Shown in pieces: positions 37,957 to 45,582 of a stretch of DNA of 64,000 nucleotides. Origin of the DNA: an uncultured Tolumonas sp. (GTDB taxonomy: Bacteria; Pseudomonadota; Gammaproteobacteria; Enterobacterales; Aeromonadaceae). Position 1 is the first letter of the stretch. Each line of letters begins with the position of its first letter. The translations under genes and the position numbers were made by a program. Location of the stretch: contig NZ_OY829944.1 of assembly GCF_963556105.2 (NCBI RefSeq), positions 2,019,501 to 2,083,500 of the forward strand, read 5' to 3'. The notes beneath the pieces were generated by a model. That model was not told the DNA's origin and ran no database searches. It saw only the letters and a list, made by a program, of their open reading frames with translations.

Positions 37957-38838
37957 ATGAGTTTTTGGAATTCTTTGAGTGATGCTATTGATTCAGTAAC
38001 TGACTCTGTGGGCACAGCATATGATTATGTGTCAGATAAAACGGGTGAAGCCATTGATTCCGTAACTGATTCTGCGAGTACCGCATATGATTATGTATCA
38101 GATAAAGCGGGTGAAGCCATTGATTCCGTGGCTGATTCTGCGAGTACCGCATATGATTATGTATCAGATAAAGCGGGTGAAACAGTTGAACTTATAAAGG
38201 AAAATCCTGGTAAAACTGCTTTGGGGGCTGTTATTGGTGTCGGAGCTGTTGCTGCAGCACCTTTTACTGGTGGTGGTTCCGTGCTCGGATGTGCATCTTT
38301 GTTAGCATCCTTAACTGGAGCCGGTGTCGCTGTGACAGCAACTGGTACTGCATGTGCTTTAGCAGCTGCTAAGTTTAGTGATAGTGCCACTAAACAGACA
38401 AAAGAAGCAGTTAAAAAAAATGAAGAAATTAAATGGAAAGCTAAGATTGCAGATATAACTGCAAGACATGAGGAAAAACTTAAACAAGCTCTTTCTGAAA
38501 CAAGTGATTTATATCAAGCCATAGTCGCTATGTGTGCCGTAGGAGTCAGCGTAGCTGCATGCGATGGGCATGTTTCTGAAAGTGAGAAATTACATATTGA
38601 GAGTTTTATTTCAGGCAAAGCATCTAAAAAACTCCCCGCATCGGTTCGCAAAGAAATCGAAGATAAATATAGAAATCCTCCAAATATTAAAGAGGCTTTC
38701 CAGATAGCCATAGACTCTGGTTTAGATATGGAGTTTTTTGACGATATTATCTTTATAGTCATTATGGCTGATGATATCGAGCATGAGGATGAAATTGCTT
38801 ATGCTCATGCTTGGGAAGAGCTCAAAAAAACAGCATAA
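37957..38838 (+). CDS. Membrane protein with 22-residue repeats and a TerB-like domain
   Basis: 293 residues. Residues ~10-75 hold three near-identical 22-residue repeats (IDSVTDSASTAYDYVSDKAGEA type) encoded by a 66-bp tandem repeat from 37987. Then a Gly/Ala-rich hydrophobic region (about 88-135, TALGAVIGVGAVAAAPFTGG) likely to be one or two membrane segments, a Lys/Glu helix, and a C-terminal TerB-like domain (AIVAMCAVGVSVAACDGHVS, ESEKLHIESFI, IFIVIMADDIEHEDEIAYAH) with the Asp-Gly-x-Val-Ser-x-x-Glu signature. TerB domains occur in tellurite/phage-resistance and stress systems. The next gene follows after 12 bp, so the two form an operon. Confidence 0.75.
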   Translation: MSFWNSLSDAIDSVTDSVGTAYDYVSDKTGEAIDSVTDSASTAYDYVSDKAGEAIDSVADSASTAYDYVSDKAGETVELIKENPGKTALGAVIGVGAVAAAPFTGGGSVLGCASLLASLTGAGVAVTATGTACALAAAKFSDSATKQTKEAVKKNEEIKWKAKIADITARHEEKLKQALSETSDLYQAIVAMCAVGVSVAACDGHVSESEKLHIESFISGKASKKLPASVRKEIEDKYRNPPNIKEAFQIAIDSGLDMEFFDDIIFIVIMADDIEHEDEIAYAHAWEELKKTA

Positions 38839-38850
38839 GGAGAATGCTCC

Positions 38851-40482
38851 ATGTCAAAGAGTGCAGAGCTTTATGCTCGTCAACAACAACTTTTAAAAAC
38901 CAAAAAAAAACCTTTAGTTGAGGGATTGGTAGATGCAGGTGTAGTTCAAAGAATGTTAGATTCTGATGTTGATAAATCTAATATTAAACCATTTTCTTTT
39001 ATTTCAACTATTATTGAAAATGAAGAAATTAGTGTGCAAGAAGTTTATGGTTTACTTGACTCAATCCGAGGCCGTTTTCATAAAGAAAGATTTGATGAGA
39101 TTACAGCGCGACTAAATTCAGATGTTTTATATGCGATTGCAGTTCCATTTGGTTTGGGAAAATTTTTGGCTGTCTATGATAAAACAGGTGGAAATGTTGA
39201 TACTGTTCATAACGTTCGTAATGGAGTTTACGCAACAGAAAAGGAAAGGTTGGCGTTTGAAAATCGCGGAGAGTATGACAAAGATAAAGTTCATAAACAT
39301 AAGAATTATATAGAAAAAAACAAAGAAGGTTCTAATTTAAAAAAAACAGAAGGTCTCTGTGACATTTACTCAGTGACTAGATCAAAAATAGGAAAAAACG
39401 AACAAAGCAATTTGGATCATAAAATTGCAGGCAAAACAAATCATGATGATGCAGGAAGGGTTCTTGCCGAAAAAACCACAGAGGATGTGGCTAATATTTC
39501 TGAAAATCTAGGTCACACTAGAGAGACTATAAATAAATCAAAAGGAGCAAAAAAACCGGGAGAATTTGCTTCTTGGTTAGAAAAAAACTCCGAATCAAGA
39601 AAAAATAGAATTTCAGAATTAAACAAGAAAAGTCATCTATCAGACAAAGAAAAAACTGAATTAAATAAGCTCCTACAACTTGAAGATGCCGATCCGAGCA
39701 AAATTCGCGAGGAAGGTAAAAAAGCTCAAAACTCTATCGATGAAAAAGTTAATGAATATTATAAAGAACAGAAATTTATCAAGAATGCTGTAAAAACAAG
39801 TGTATCTGAAGGTTTCAAAATGGGTTGGCAGCAAGCTGTAGGCATAGTTATAGTTGAATTATTTTCCAATATTATTCTTGAAATAAAAGCAATTTCAAAA
39901 GAAGGTTTTGATAAAGAAAAATGGATTGATGAGCTATCTTTTCGCTTTAAAAGAATAGCCAAAAATGTATTAAAGAAATGGAAGGATGCACTCAATGCAT
40001 TTAAGGATGGCGCGATTTCTGGATTTATTTCAAACATCATCACAACGCTAATTAATATTATTGCAACAACAGCTAAGCGCACAGTCAGGATTATTCGTGA
40101 AGGAATATTTAGTTTGTATCGCGCTATTAAAGCACTTGCATTTCCTCCAGAAACCATGACTTTTTTTGATGCGGCCCATGAAGCAATGAAGCTAATATTC
40201 GCTGGAGGAATTGTTGTTGGCGGAGTATTACTAGAAGAAGTTATTGAAAAACTTGTTTTATCAGTACCACTTTTAGTTTCAATTTCTAGTATCTTAGTAG
40301 CTGTTATTGTCGGTAGTTTGACTGCCATTGCTATGGCTGTCATGGCTTATGTATGGGACAAAATTGATTTATTTGGTGCAATAAAACACAAGCAGGATGA
40401 GTTTGTGCTGAAACAACTAGATATTGCCACTGAGTCAAGTTCCAAAAGCATATCGAATTTATTAGATAACTTCAGTTACTAA
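38851..40482 (+). CDS. Large helical membrane protein with an HNH-like motif, partner of the TerB-like gene
   Basis: 543 residues, AT-rich coding. About 1-150 is helical. Residues ~190-245 contain NLDHKIAGKTNHDDAGRVLA and then ISENLGHTRETINKSKG, which has the DH...N-L...N-x-S-K-G spacing of HNH/His-Me-finger nucleases (inferred; the fold needs checking). A long charged coiled-coil follows (ENSESRKNRISELNKKSHLS), and the C-terminal third has two or more hydrophobic segments (about 440-505, LIFAGGIVVGGVLLEEV and LVSISSILVAVIVGSLTAIA). I do not know the family. A membrane-anchored possible nuclease next to a TerB protein in a prophage cargo block suggests a phage-exclusion role. Confidence 0.7.
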   Translation: MSKSAELYARQQQLLKTKKKPLVEGLVDAGVVQRMLDSDVDKSNIKPFSFISTIIENEEISVQEVYGLLDSIRGRFHKERFDEITARLNSDVLYAIAVPFGLGKFLAVYDKTGGNVDTVHNVRNGVYATEKERLAFENRGEYDKDKVHKHKNYIEKNKEGSNLKKTEGLCDIYSVTRSKIGKNEQSNLDHKIAGKTNHDDAGRVLAEKTTEDVANISENLGHTRETINKSKGAKKPGEFASWLEKNSESRKNRISELNKKSHLSDKEKTELNKLLQLEDADPSKIREEGKKAQNSIDEKVNEYYKEQKFIKNAVKTSVSEGFKMGWQQAVGIVIVELFSNIILEIKAISKEGFDKEKWIDELSFRFKRIAKNVLKKWKDALNAFKDGAISGFISNIITTLINIIATTAKRTVRIIREGIFSLYRAIKALAFPPETMTFFDAAHEAMKLIFAGGIVVGGVLLEEVIEKLVLSVPLLVSISSILVAVIVGSLTAIAMAVMAYVWDKIDLFGAIKHKQDEFVLKQLDIATESSSKSISNLLDNFSY

Positions 40483-40613
40483 AACACTATTATGGCTCAT
40501 TTAGAAAATCATAATCAGCTATACCTGTCTGATTATGATTTATTTTTGCCAACTGAAACCAATAAATTTATCCGAAATAATTTATTTTAGCAAAACTCAA
40601 TCATATATTCCTA

Positions 40614-40722
40614 CTTGGCATCCTCCAGTGCAATGGATACACAAATCCTCTACAACCCGTGTCCCGTCTAGGTTTAGCTCAAATAAGCTGTGCAGTCCAT
40701 CTTGGATATATCTTGGTTTTTT
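40614..40722 (+). repeat. Repeat R2 (~110 bp)
   Basis: Begins CTTGGCATCCTCCAGTGCAA, contains GGAT-acacaa-ATCC, ends CATCTTGGATATATCTTGG and six T. Aligns with R1 and R3 at both ends and with R3 also in the ATGGATA..AAATCCTCT..AACCC segment. It lies between the gene pair 37957-40482 and the gene at 40776. Confidence 0.75.
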
Positions 40723-40775
40723 AACTCAATTCTTGTATACAAAGATGAATCCAGCCTTAGGCAAAGAAGGTCATA

Positions 40776-41450
40776 ATGATTAAGCTTCCAATGAACAGGG
40801 ATGAATTCGATGTATTCCTTAACCGATGTCTTAAATTGCAAATGGAATTGGTTCAGTTCACAGAGACTATTAACCCCGCTATGCATGAAAGATTCGAAGT
40901 TGCATTTCAGTCAGGAGTGCTTGCTTTCGAGCATTATCTAGCCATATTTGAACTCATCAAATCAGACCTCATAGCTCCTGGTTTTTCATTATTCCGACCT
41001 CAATATGAAAGTCTTGTTCGCGGTATTTGGTTGTTACATGCTGCTTCTGATAATTGGATTGGAAAACTTAATCAGACACTCAACGAAGAATCTGCAAAAA
41101 TTGGAGATAAAGCACCGAACTTATCGGAAATGCTGACACAACTTAAAAATGAATCTTCAGCCCCCCAACACATAGTTGAACAATTGTATGAATACAAAGA
41201 TGCAACGTGGAAAGCACTTAATAGTTATACGCACGGAGGGATGCATCCTTTGACCCGTATAAAGAGCGGTTATCCATATCAGCTAATGTATAACAGTCTT
41301 AGAAATAGCAATGCTGTAGCTGCGTTGACTGGGCAATTATTAGCAATCACAACTGGTGATCTCCAAAACATGACGCCTATCAGAAAACTACATGTTAACT
41401 ACCCAGATTGTTTCCCGATCATCCAGACTGATGGTTCAATTTCCAAATAA
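40776..41450 (+). CDS. Uncharacterised protein, possibly DUF6988/HEPN-like
   Basis: 224 residues, soluble, all-helical. HYLAIFELIKSDLIAPGFSL, FRPQYESLVRGIWLLHAASD and a conserved-looking YTHGGMHPLTRIKSGYP segment suggest a family common in integron cassettes and mobile islands (DUF6988-like); the R-x4-H type arrangement recalls HEPN proteins but no strict RNase motif is seen. It starts 53 bp after R2 and is followed by a GNAT gene after 32 bp. Confidence 0.6.
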   Translation: MIKLPMNRDEFDVFLNRCLKLQMELVQFTETINPAMHERFEVAFQSGVLAFEHYLAIFELIKSDLIAPGFSLFRPQYESLVRGIWLLHAASDNWIGKLNQTLNEESAKIGDKAPNLSEMLTQLKNESSAPQHIVEQLYEYKDATWKALNSYTHGGMHPLTRIKSGYPYQLMYNSLRNSNAVAALTGQLLAITTGDLQNMTPIRKLHVNYPDCFPIIQTDGSISK

Positions 41451-41482
41451 GCTTGTGCAGACTCCTGATGAAAGGTGATTTT

Positions 41483-41995
41483 ATGACCCTGACAATTGCT
41501 ATAAGAAATGAAAATGATGCCGATACGGCTGCAATCACAGGGGTGACGATTTCAGCATTTAAAACGCTGGAAATCAGTAATCACACTGAACAACTTGTCG
41601 TTTCAGCGCTCCGTGCGGCTAAAGCACTAACGATATCTCTTGTTGCAGAATTAGAGGGAAAAATTATTGGGCATATAGCCTTTTCACCTATATCTATTTC
41701 AGATGGCACACAAAACTGGTACGGATTGGGACCGGTATCCGTGTTGCCTGAATATCAGCGTCAAGGTATTGGAAAAAAACTCGTAACTGAAGGCTTATCC
41801 CGGTTGCAAGCCTCCGGAGCAAAAGGCTGTTGTCTTGTTGGCCATCCTGATTATTACCGAAAATTCGGCTTCCAAAATACAGAAAAACTTACCCTGGTTG
41901 GGGTACCGCCAGAGTTTTTTTTCGCCTTTTCTTTTGATGGAAATATTCCTTCAGGCACAGTCGCGTTCCATGAAGGATTCACAGCAGACAAATAG
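41483..41995 (+). CDS. GNAT-family N-acetyltransferase
   Basis: 170 residues from ATG 41483, chosen because AAGGTGA lies 5 bp upstream; an earlier in-frame start at 41453 has none. The acetyl-CoA binding motif is VLPEYQRQGIGKKLVTEGL (Q/R-x-x-G-x-G/A), followed by GHPDYYRKFGF, typical of the YhbS-like GNAT group that acetylates small molecules or proteins. Substrate unknown. Same transcription unit as the gene at 40776. GNAT genes are common mobile cargo. Confidence 0.88.
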   Translation: MTLTIAIRNENDADTAAITGVTISAFKTLEISNHTEQLVVSALRAAKALTISLVAELEGKIIGHIAFSPISISDGTQNWYGLGPVSVLPEYQRQGIGKKLVTEGLSRLQASGAKGCCLVGHPDYYRKFGFQNTEKLTLVGVPPEFFFAFSFDGNIPSGTVAFHEGFTADK

Positions 41996-42031
41996 ACATT
42001 CGTTCGCCTCCTGTGGAATATGAATCTCCAT

Positions 42032-42143
42032 CTTGCATCCTCCCCTGTAATGGATATGAAAATCCTCTGTAACCCCTTCCCTGTATGGCCTCCTGACACA
42101 TGAGCATTACAGCTTGTCTTGGATATATCTTGGTTTTATTTTG
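42032..42143 (+). repeat. Repeat R3 (~110 bp)
   Basis: Begins CTTGCATCCTCC, contains ATGGAT-atgaaa-ATCC, has CTGTAAT near the left and ATTACAG near the right end, which can pair, and ends GTCTTGGATATATCTTGG plus a T-rich tract. It closes the GNAT module and lies ~107 bp before the first integron core site. Confidence 0.75.
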
Positions 42144-42191
42144 TGGTAAATCATGGTTTCTCATTCATTGGCATTGTAGATTGAATCCAAG

Positions 42192-42230
42192 TTTCCGCAA
42201 TTCATCCTAGTTTAAAGGGTTTTGCGGAAA
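42192..42230. other. Hairpin before the cassette array
   Basis: TTTCCGCAA/TTGCGGAAA, 9-bp stem with 21-nt loop, 20 bp upstream of the first core site GTTAGGT at 42250. It could be a terminator for the GNAT unit or part of the site into which the first cassette was inserted. Confidence 0.5.
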
Positions 42231-42249
42231 AAATCGGCTTAATTTAGCT

Positions 42250-42256
42250 GTTAGGT
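42250..42256 (+). other. Integron core site, start of cassette 1 (GTTAGGT)
   Basis: GTTAGGT fits GTTRRRY and is the exact complement of the R' box ACCTAAC at 42661. In a circular cassette the two come together in one attC, so their match fixes cassette 1 as 42251-42731 (481 bp). Confidence 0.8.
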
Positions 42257-42336
42257 AATAAAAACGGCTTTATTGTTGGCGATAAATTCAAGCCCTAAAG
42301 CGGCGGTGCAGATGGTTCAGTGGTGTTAGCGGTTCA

Positions 42337-42660
42337 CTACCTGCGAGTGGGTTGCCTCGCGCAACACATGAATTCACGTGAAGTGGCAAACTGAAAGCCT
42401 GCGCGGGTTACGTCTTCGGCAACCATCAGCATTGTCAGAGTGTAACGCCAGAGCGGCTCATCATCGAGGCATAGTGTTTTTAGCAATCTCTCCCGCTCAC
42501 TGAATAATTCAGTCGATGTTTCAGCCAATTTCGCTGCATCAATATTGCCAGTGCGTAATTCCAAGCGGTGGTTTAAAGCTGGCACAGTTGCAACATTGAA
42601 GCCTGTGGTTCCACTTAGCCAGTTTTGTTGTTGATGATGAATATATTTTTCTTTGTTCAT
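42337..42660 (-). CDS. Cassette 1 ORF, uncharacterised, reversed orientation
   Basis: 107 residues from ATG 42660 (MNKEKYIHHQQQNWLSGTTG), Leu/Glu-rich in the middle (ETSTELFSERERLLKTLCLD) and ending with a Cys/Arg-rich tail. No known motif. It starts one base from the attC and runs against the array direction, unlike most cassette genes, so it either brings its own promoter or is not translated. No good plus-strand ORF competes for this cassette. Confidence 0.45.
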   Translation of the reverse strand: MNKEKYIHHQQQNWLSGTTGFNVATVPALNHRLELRTGNIDAAKLAETSTELFSERERLLKTLCLDDEPLWRYTLTMLMVAEDVTRAGFQFATSREFMCCARQPTRR

Positions 42661-42737
42661 ACCTAACAACTAATTCAAACCCGTTCGCGTTGCTCACTGG
42701 ACGGCACTACGTGCCGCCGTTTAATTAAAAGTTATGC
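42661..42737 (+). other. attC site A (end of cassette 1 / start of cassette 2)
   Basis: 77 bp from ACCTAAC (R' box) to GTTATGC, with an inner imperfect palindrome around GGCACTACGTGCC. ACCTAAC pairs with the cassette-1 start GTTAGGT. GTTATGC opens cassette 2 and pairs with GCATAAC at 43412. These reciprocal matches are strong evidence for real attC sites. Confidence 0.88.
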
Positions 42738-42793
42738 GTTCTGTTTTCTGCTCAATTTTCTGTGCTAAATTCTAGTTTTTTCAAGGATGATTT

Positions 42794-43219
42794 ATGTCTG
42801 CTTACAATCTGAAAGGCGGTTGTCATTGCGGCAATATCACTGCTGATATTGAACTGATTTCGCCACCTTCAGCATTAAATCCTCGGGCATGTGATTGTGA
42901 TTTTTGCCGTGGACATGGGGCTGCCTACATTTCTGATCCTCAAGGTAAACTCACTATTTCTGTGAATGAACCTTCTTTATTAGGCCGTTATCATCAAGGC
43001 AGTGGTACTGCTGATTTTCTCTTTTGTCGTCAATGTGGCGTGTTAGTTGGTGTGTCTTTTCAACAAGCCCAACATATTTACGCCACCATCAATGCGAATA
43101 TCATCAAAGAAGCTGGTTTTGGTGATACCCGCTCTGCGTCCCCTAAGAAACTATCCACCGCTGAAAAAATGGAGCGTTGGCAAGCGGTTTGGTTTTCTCG
43201 CATCAGCATTAACGCATAG
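42794..43219 (+). CDS. GFA/CENP-V family zinc protein (cassette 2)
   Basis: 141 residues: GGCHCGNITADIEL, CDCDFCRGHGAAYI and FLFCRQCGVLVGVSF provide the paired cysteines of the glutathione-dependent formaldehyde-activating (GFA) zinc fold. Members of this fold are frequent in integron arrays; actual activity is usually unknown. It follows the core site by ~57 bp in the array direction, the normal cassette layout. After the stop, 43220-43411 has no further gene. Confidence 0.9.
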   Translation: MSAYNLKGGCHCGNITADIELISPPSALNPRACDCDFCRGHGAAYISDPQGKLTISVNEPSLLGRYHQGSGTADFLFCRQCGVLVGVSFQQAQHIYATINANIIKEAGFGDTRSASPKKLSTAEKMERWQAVWFSRISINA

Positions 43220-43411
43220 CCTTTCTGGTTATTTTGTTAACTTTATCCCTGGTTTCATTTGCCAACAATAGCGCCATTCGGCATCATGAACTTATGAGCA
43301 TTTCCTTGCACATACTGTGGTCTTGGCATCCGGCACGTCGATAGTCGGTGCGGTAGCTTTTTTTCATTTATACCTGACATCGACAGCATTACGCCCATCA
43401 AGAGCACAAAC

Positions 43412-43489
43412 GCATAACAAGGCGCTCAAACCCGTTCACTTCGTTCACTGGACGGCACTAGCGTGCCGCCGTTTAGCTTGAGGCTATAT
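43412..43489 (+). other. attC site B (end of cassette 2)
   Basis: 78 bp from GCATAAC to GCTATAT, with arms AAGGCGCTCAA / TTTAGCTTGAGG and an inner GGACGGCAC..GTGCCGCC palindrome shared with attC A. The R' box exactly complements the cassette-2 start GTTATGC, giving cassette 2 as 42732-43483. The right core reads GCTATAT rather than GTTRRRY. Confidence 0.87.
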
Positions 43490-43501
43490 TTTGGAGGTAA
43501 A

Positions 43502-45247
43502 TTGGAACGTAAAGCTTTAGTTATTGGTAATAATGATTATACGAACATTAAGCCATTGAAGAATCCTATTAATGATGCGAGGACAATATCTAAGATTCTT
43601 ACTTTAAAAGGCTTCGATGTGACTCTTTTGGAAAATTTGAAACTTGAGGCCTTTTTGAGAAAGCTTAACGAGTTTGGTGAGTCTGTTCAAGAGAGCGAAG
43701 GGTTAGTGCTATTTTACTATGCAGGACATTCCGTTCAATTAATGGATAGTAATTATTTATTGCCAGTAGACATCATGAAGGATTTAACTATTCATAAAAA
43801 TATTGAAAGCGGAGCAGTTTATTTAGGAGACGTTACGAATGCTCTTAATAAGTCTAATGGTGAGAAAATTATAATTCTGGATGCATGCAGGAATCATGAT
43901 TTTACACAAGAAATTATCGCCACTAATGACATATTTAATAAAGGACTATGTGAAATAGAGTCATCACACGGCATGGCTATTATATACTCTACTCAGCCGG
44001 GGAACACTGCGAGTGACGGTACTAAAAATAGTAACAATGGTTGTTTTACCGAAGAGTTTTCCAAAAACATCAGCCGGTATGGTCTAACATTTAGCGATGT
44101 TATTGTGAAAACTAGGGAAGCCGTTCTTACGAAAACAAATTATAAACAGATACCATGGAGTTCAAATTCTATATCGAGAGATTTCTATTTGGATAATATT
44201 GGTTTTCCTGGAGATTTGATTGCAGAAATAGAACTTCCTTCTAATGGTATAGATACAGTATCAAGCAGTTACTCAAATGTTTTTATTTCAACCCAAAAAC
44301 GGCAATTGTTTATATTTAATTATATTTCCAATATAACACCCATTAAAGATGGTCGCGGTAATGTTATTCGTTATCAAGGTGGTTATCCTCATATGCTACA
44401 ACTACGTTTAGGAAACGAAGATTACATAAATGAGGCTCTATTCTTAAATGATGATTTCATGCTGGGTGTATCCGAGAAAGGGTATGTATACCTGTATGAC
44501 ATACAGGGTATGTTAACTGAAGACTGCTATATAGACTTTGCATCTGGGATTCCAAGGACTGATTACACTCCACAGATTTTATTCGACGATTCGGCAGGTG
44601 AGTCGCTATATTGTATTAGTAGCGATGAAAAGCATGTATTCGTATCTGGTAGAAGTGGTGTTTTATACAAGTTAGAAATTTTTAATGTTAATGGCAAAAT
44701 AAAAGTAAATAGTTTTGAAAGCATTGTGGCTTCAAAAAACCATATAACATCAATAGCCTGTAATAAATTATCTGGTGTTATTTGCGTTTCTGACGAGCAC
44801 TATATTTATTTCATTGATGATAATTTTTCTATTATTAATAAAACTTTCGTTAGAACTAGCAATATTCTTCATTCTGATTCATTGGGCTTTGTTGTTGCTT
44901 CAAATGATTACAATATTTACTTTTTCGATGATATTGGTCAAGAAGTTAAGCATAAAGTTTCTCTCGAGCTTAAACAACATCCTTTGCGTGATGTTTGCAT
45001 GTCGGATTTATATGTTACTTCTTTAGATATAGTCGATGGAAGATATTTGGTGTTAGGAACGAATAAGCCCTCTATATTAATGTATGACACATCACTAAAC
45101 TCTACAGTAAATGAAAAGTTTTTAGATATTCATATGACTTCTCCATTTTATTCATCTGTATATGATTTATGTGTTTACCAAGAAGAGTTTTTATTCAGCC
45201 GCAGCAAGCTAAATCATTTTGGCATCTGGAGGCTAGACAAAATATAA
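43502..45247 (+). CDS. Caspase-like (C14) protease fused to a beta-propeller (cassette 3)
   Basis: 581 residues from TTG 43502 (GGAGG 4 bp upstream). Residues 1-205 are a caspase/metacaspase fold: start RKALVIGNNDYTNIKPLKNP with PINDA, catalytic His76 in FYYAGHSVQ, catalytic Cys129 in IILDACRNHDF. Residues ~215-581 consist of repeated 40-50 residue beta units of WD40/PQQ-propeller type (LFIFNYISNITPI, YVYLYDIQGML, IYFIDDNFSII, YNIYFFDDIG), probably a sensor. No membrane segment. Prokaryotic caspases with sensor domains act in stress or antiphage cell suicide; this role is inferred. Low GC compared with the flanking phage genes and placed between integron core sites, so it was acquired as a cassette. 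Confidence 0.85.
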   Translation: MERKALVIGNNDYTNIKPLKNPINDARTISKILTLKGFDVTLLENLKLEAFLRKLNEFGESVQESEGLVLFYYAGHSVQLMDSNYLLPVDIMKDLTIHKNIESGAVYLGDVTNALNKSNGEKIIILDACRNHDFTQEIIATNDIFNKGLCEIESSHGMAIIYSTQPGNTASDGTKNSNNGCFTEEFSKNISRYGLTFSDVIVKTREAVLTKTNYKQIPWSSNSISRDFYLDNIGFPGDLIAEIELPSNGIDTVSSSYSNVFISTQKRQLFIFNYISNITPIKDGRGNVIRYQGGYPHMLQLRLGNEDYINEALFLNDDFMLGVSEKGYVYLYDIQGMLTEDCYIDFASGIPRTDYTPQILFDDSAGESLYCISSDEKHVFVSGRSGVLYKLEIFNVNGKIKVNSFESIVASKNHITSIACNKLSGVICVSDEHYIYFIDDNFSIINKTFVRTSNILHSDSLGFVVASNDYNIYFFDDIGQEVKHKVSLELKQHPLRDVCMSDLYVTSLDIVDGRYLVLGTNKPSILMYDTSLNSTVNEKFLDIHMTSPFYSSVYDLCVYQEEFLFSRSKLNHFGIWRLDKI

Positions 45248-45282
45248 CAAACTATTTAAGAGTGATTCAGTGGGCGTTATGT
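45242..45282 (+). other. attC site C, internally deleted (end of cassette 3)
   Basis: ATATAAC (45242-45248) to GTTATGT (45276-45282), with the left-arm sequence ATAACAAACTATTTAAGAG typical of Vibrio/Shewanella-type attC sites. ATATAAC complements GTTATAT, one base from GCTATAT at the start of cassette 3 (43483), so both mark one cassette. At 41 bp it is shorter than functional attC sites and lacks the middle. Confidence 0.65.
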
Positions 45283-45310
45283 GAACTAGGAAAACAAGGA
45301 GGCTTTCATT

Positions 45311-45582
45311 ATGAAAGGCAAATACTACAATCTAAATGACGAGGATAAGGAGGCACAACAGCTTCATGCTTTGACATTCGAAGAAATAGACGATATTGGA
45401 TTTGATCTCCTTTGTCTGGCGACGTAATAGATGACCATTTAATACCAATCAGAAGTTTACTTTATCGATTACTAGAGATGAACGATACTCTTTCTGTGAT
45501 GGTTCATAAATCCCTTGTCAGTACAGCATTTCCAATTACACGCTATGAGTTTGAAGTTCTTGCAGTATTGGCAAGGCTATAA
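45311..45582 (+). pseudogene. Truncated fourth cassette ORF, frameshifted
   Basis: ATG 45311 has AAGGAGG upstream and reads MKGKYYNLNDEDKEAQQLHA to a TAA at 45425. In the next phase the sequence stays open from about 45417 (SGDVIDDHLIPIRSLLYRLL, then VMVHKSLVSTAFPITRYEFE) to TAA at 45580. The two halves read like one ~90-residue helical protein broken by a one-base deletion. Its 3' end runs into the truncated P2 terminase gene, and the attC expected after it is absent, so the cassette was cut by the joint. Confidence 0.5.
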
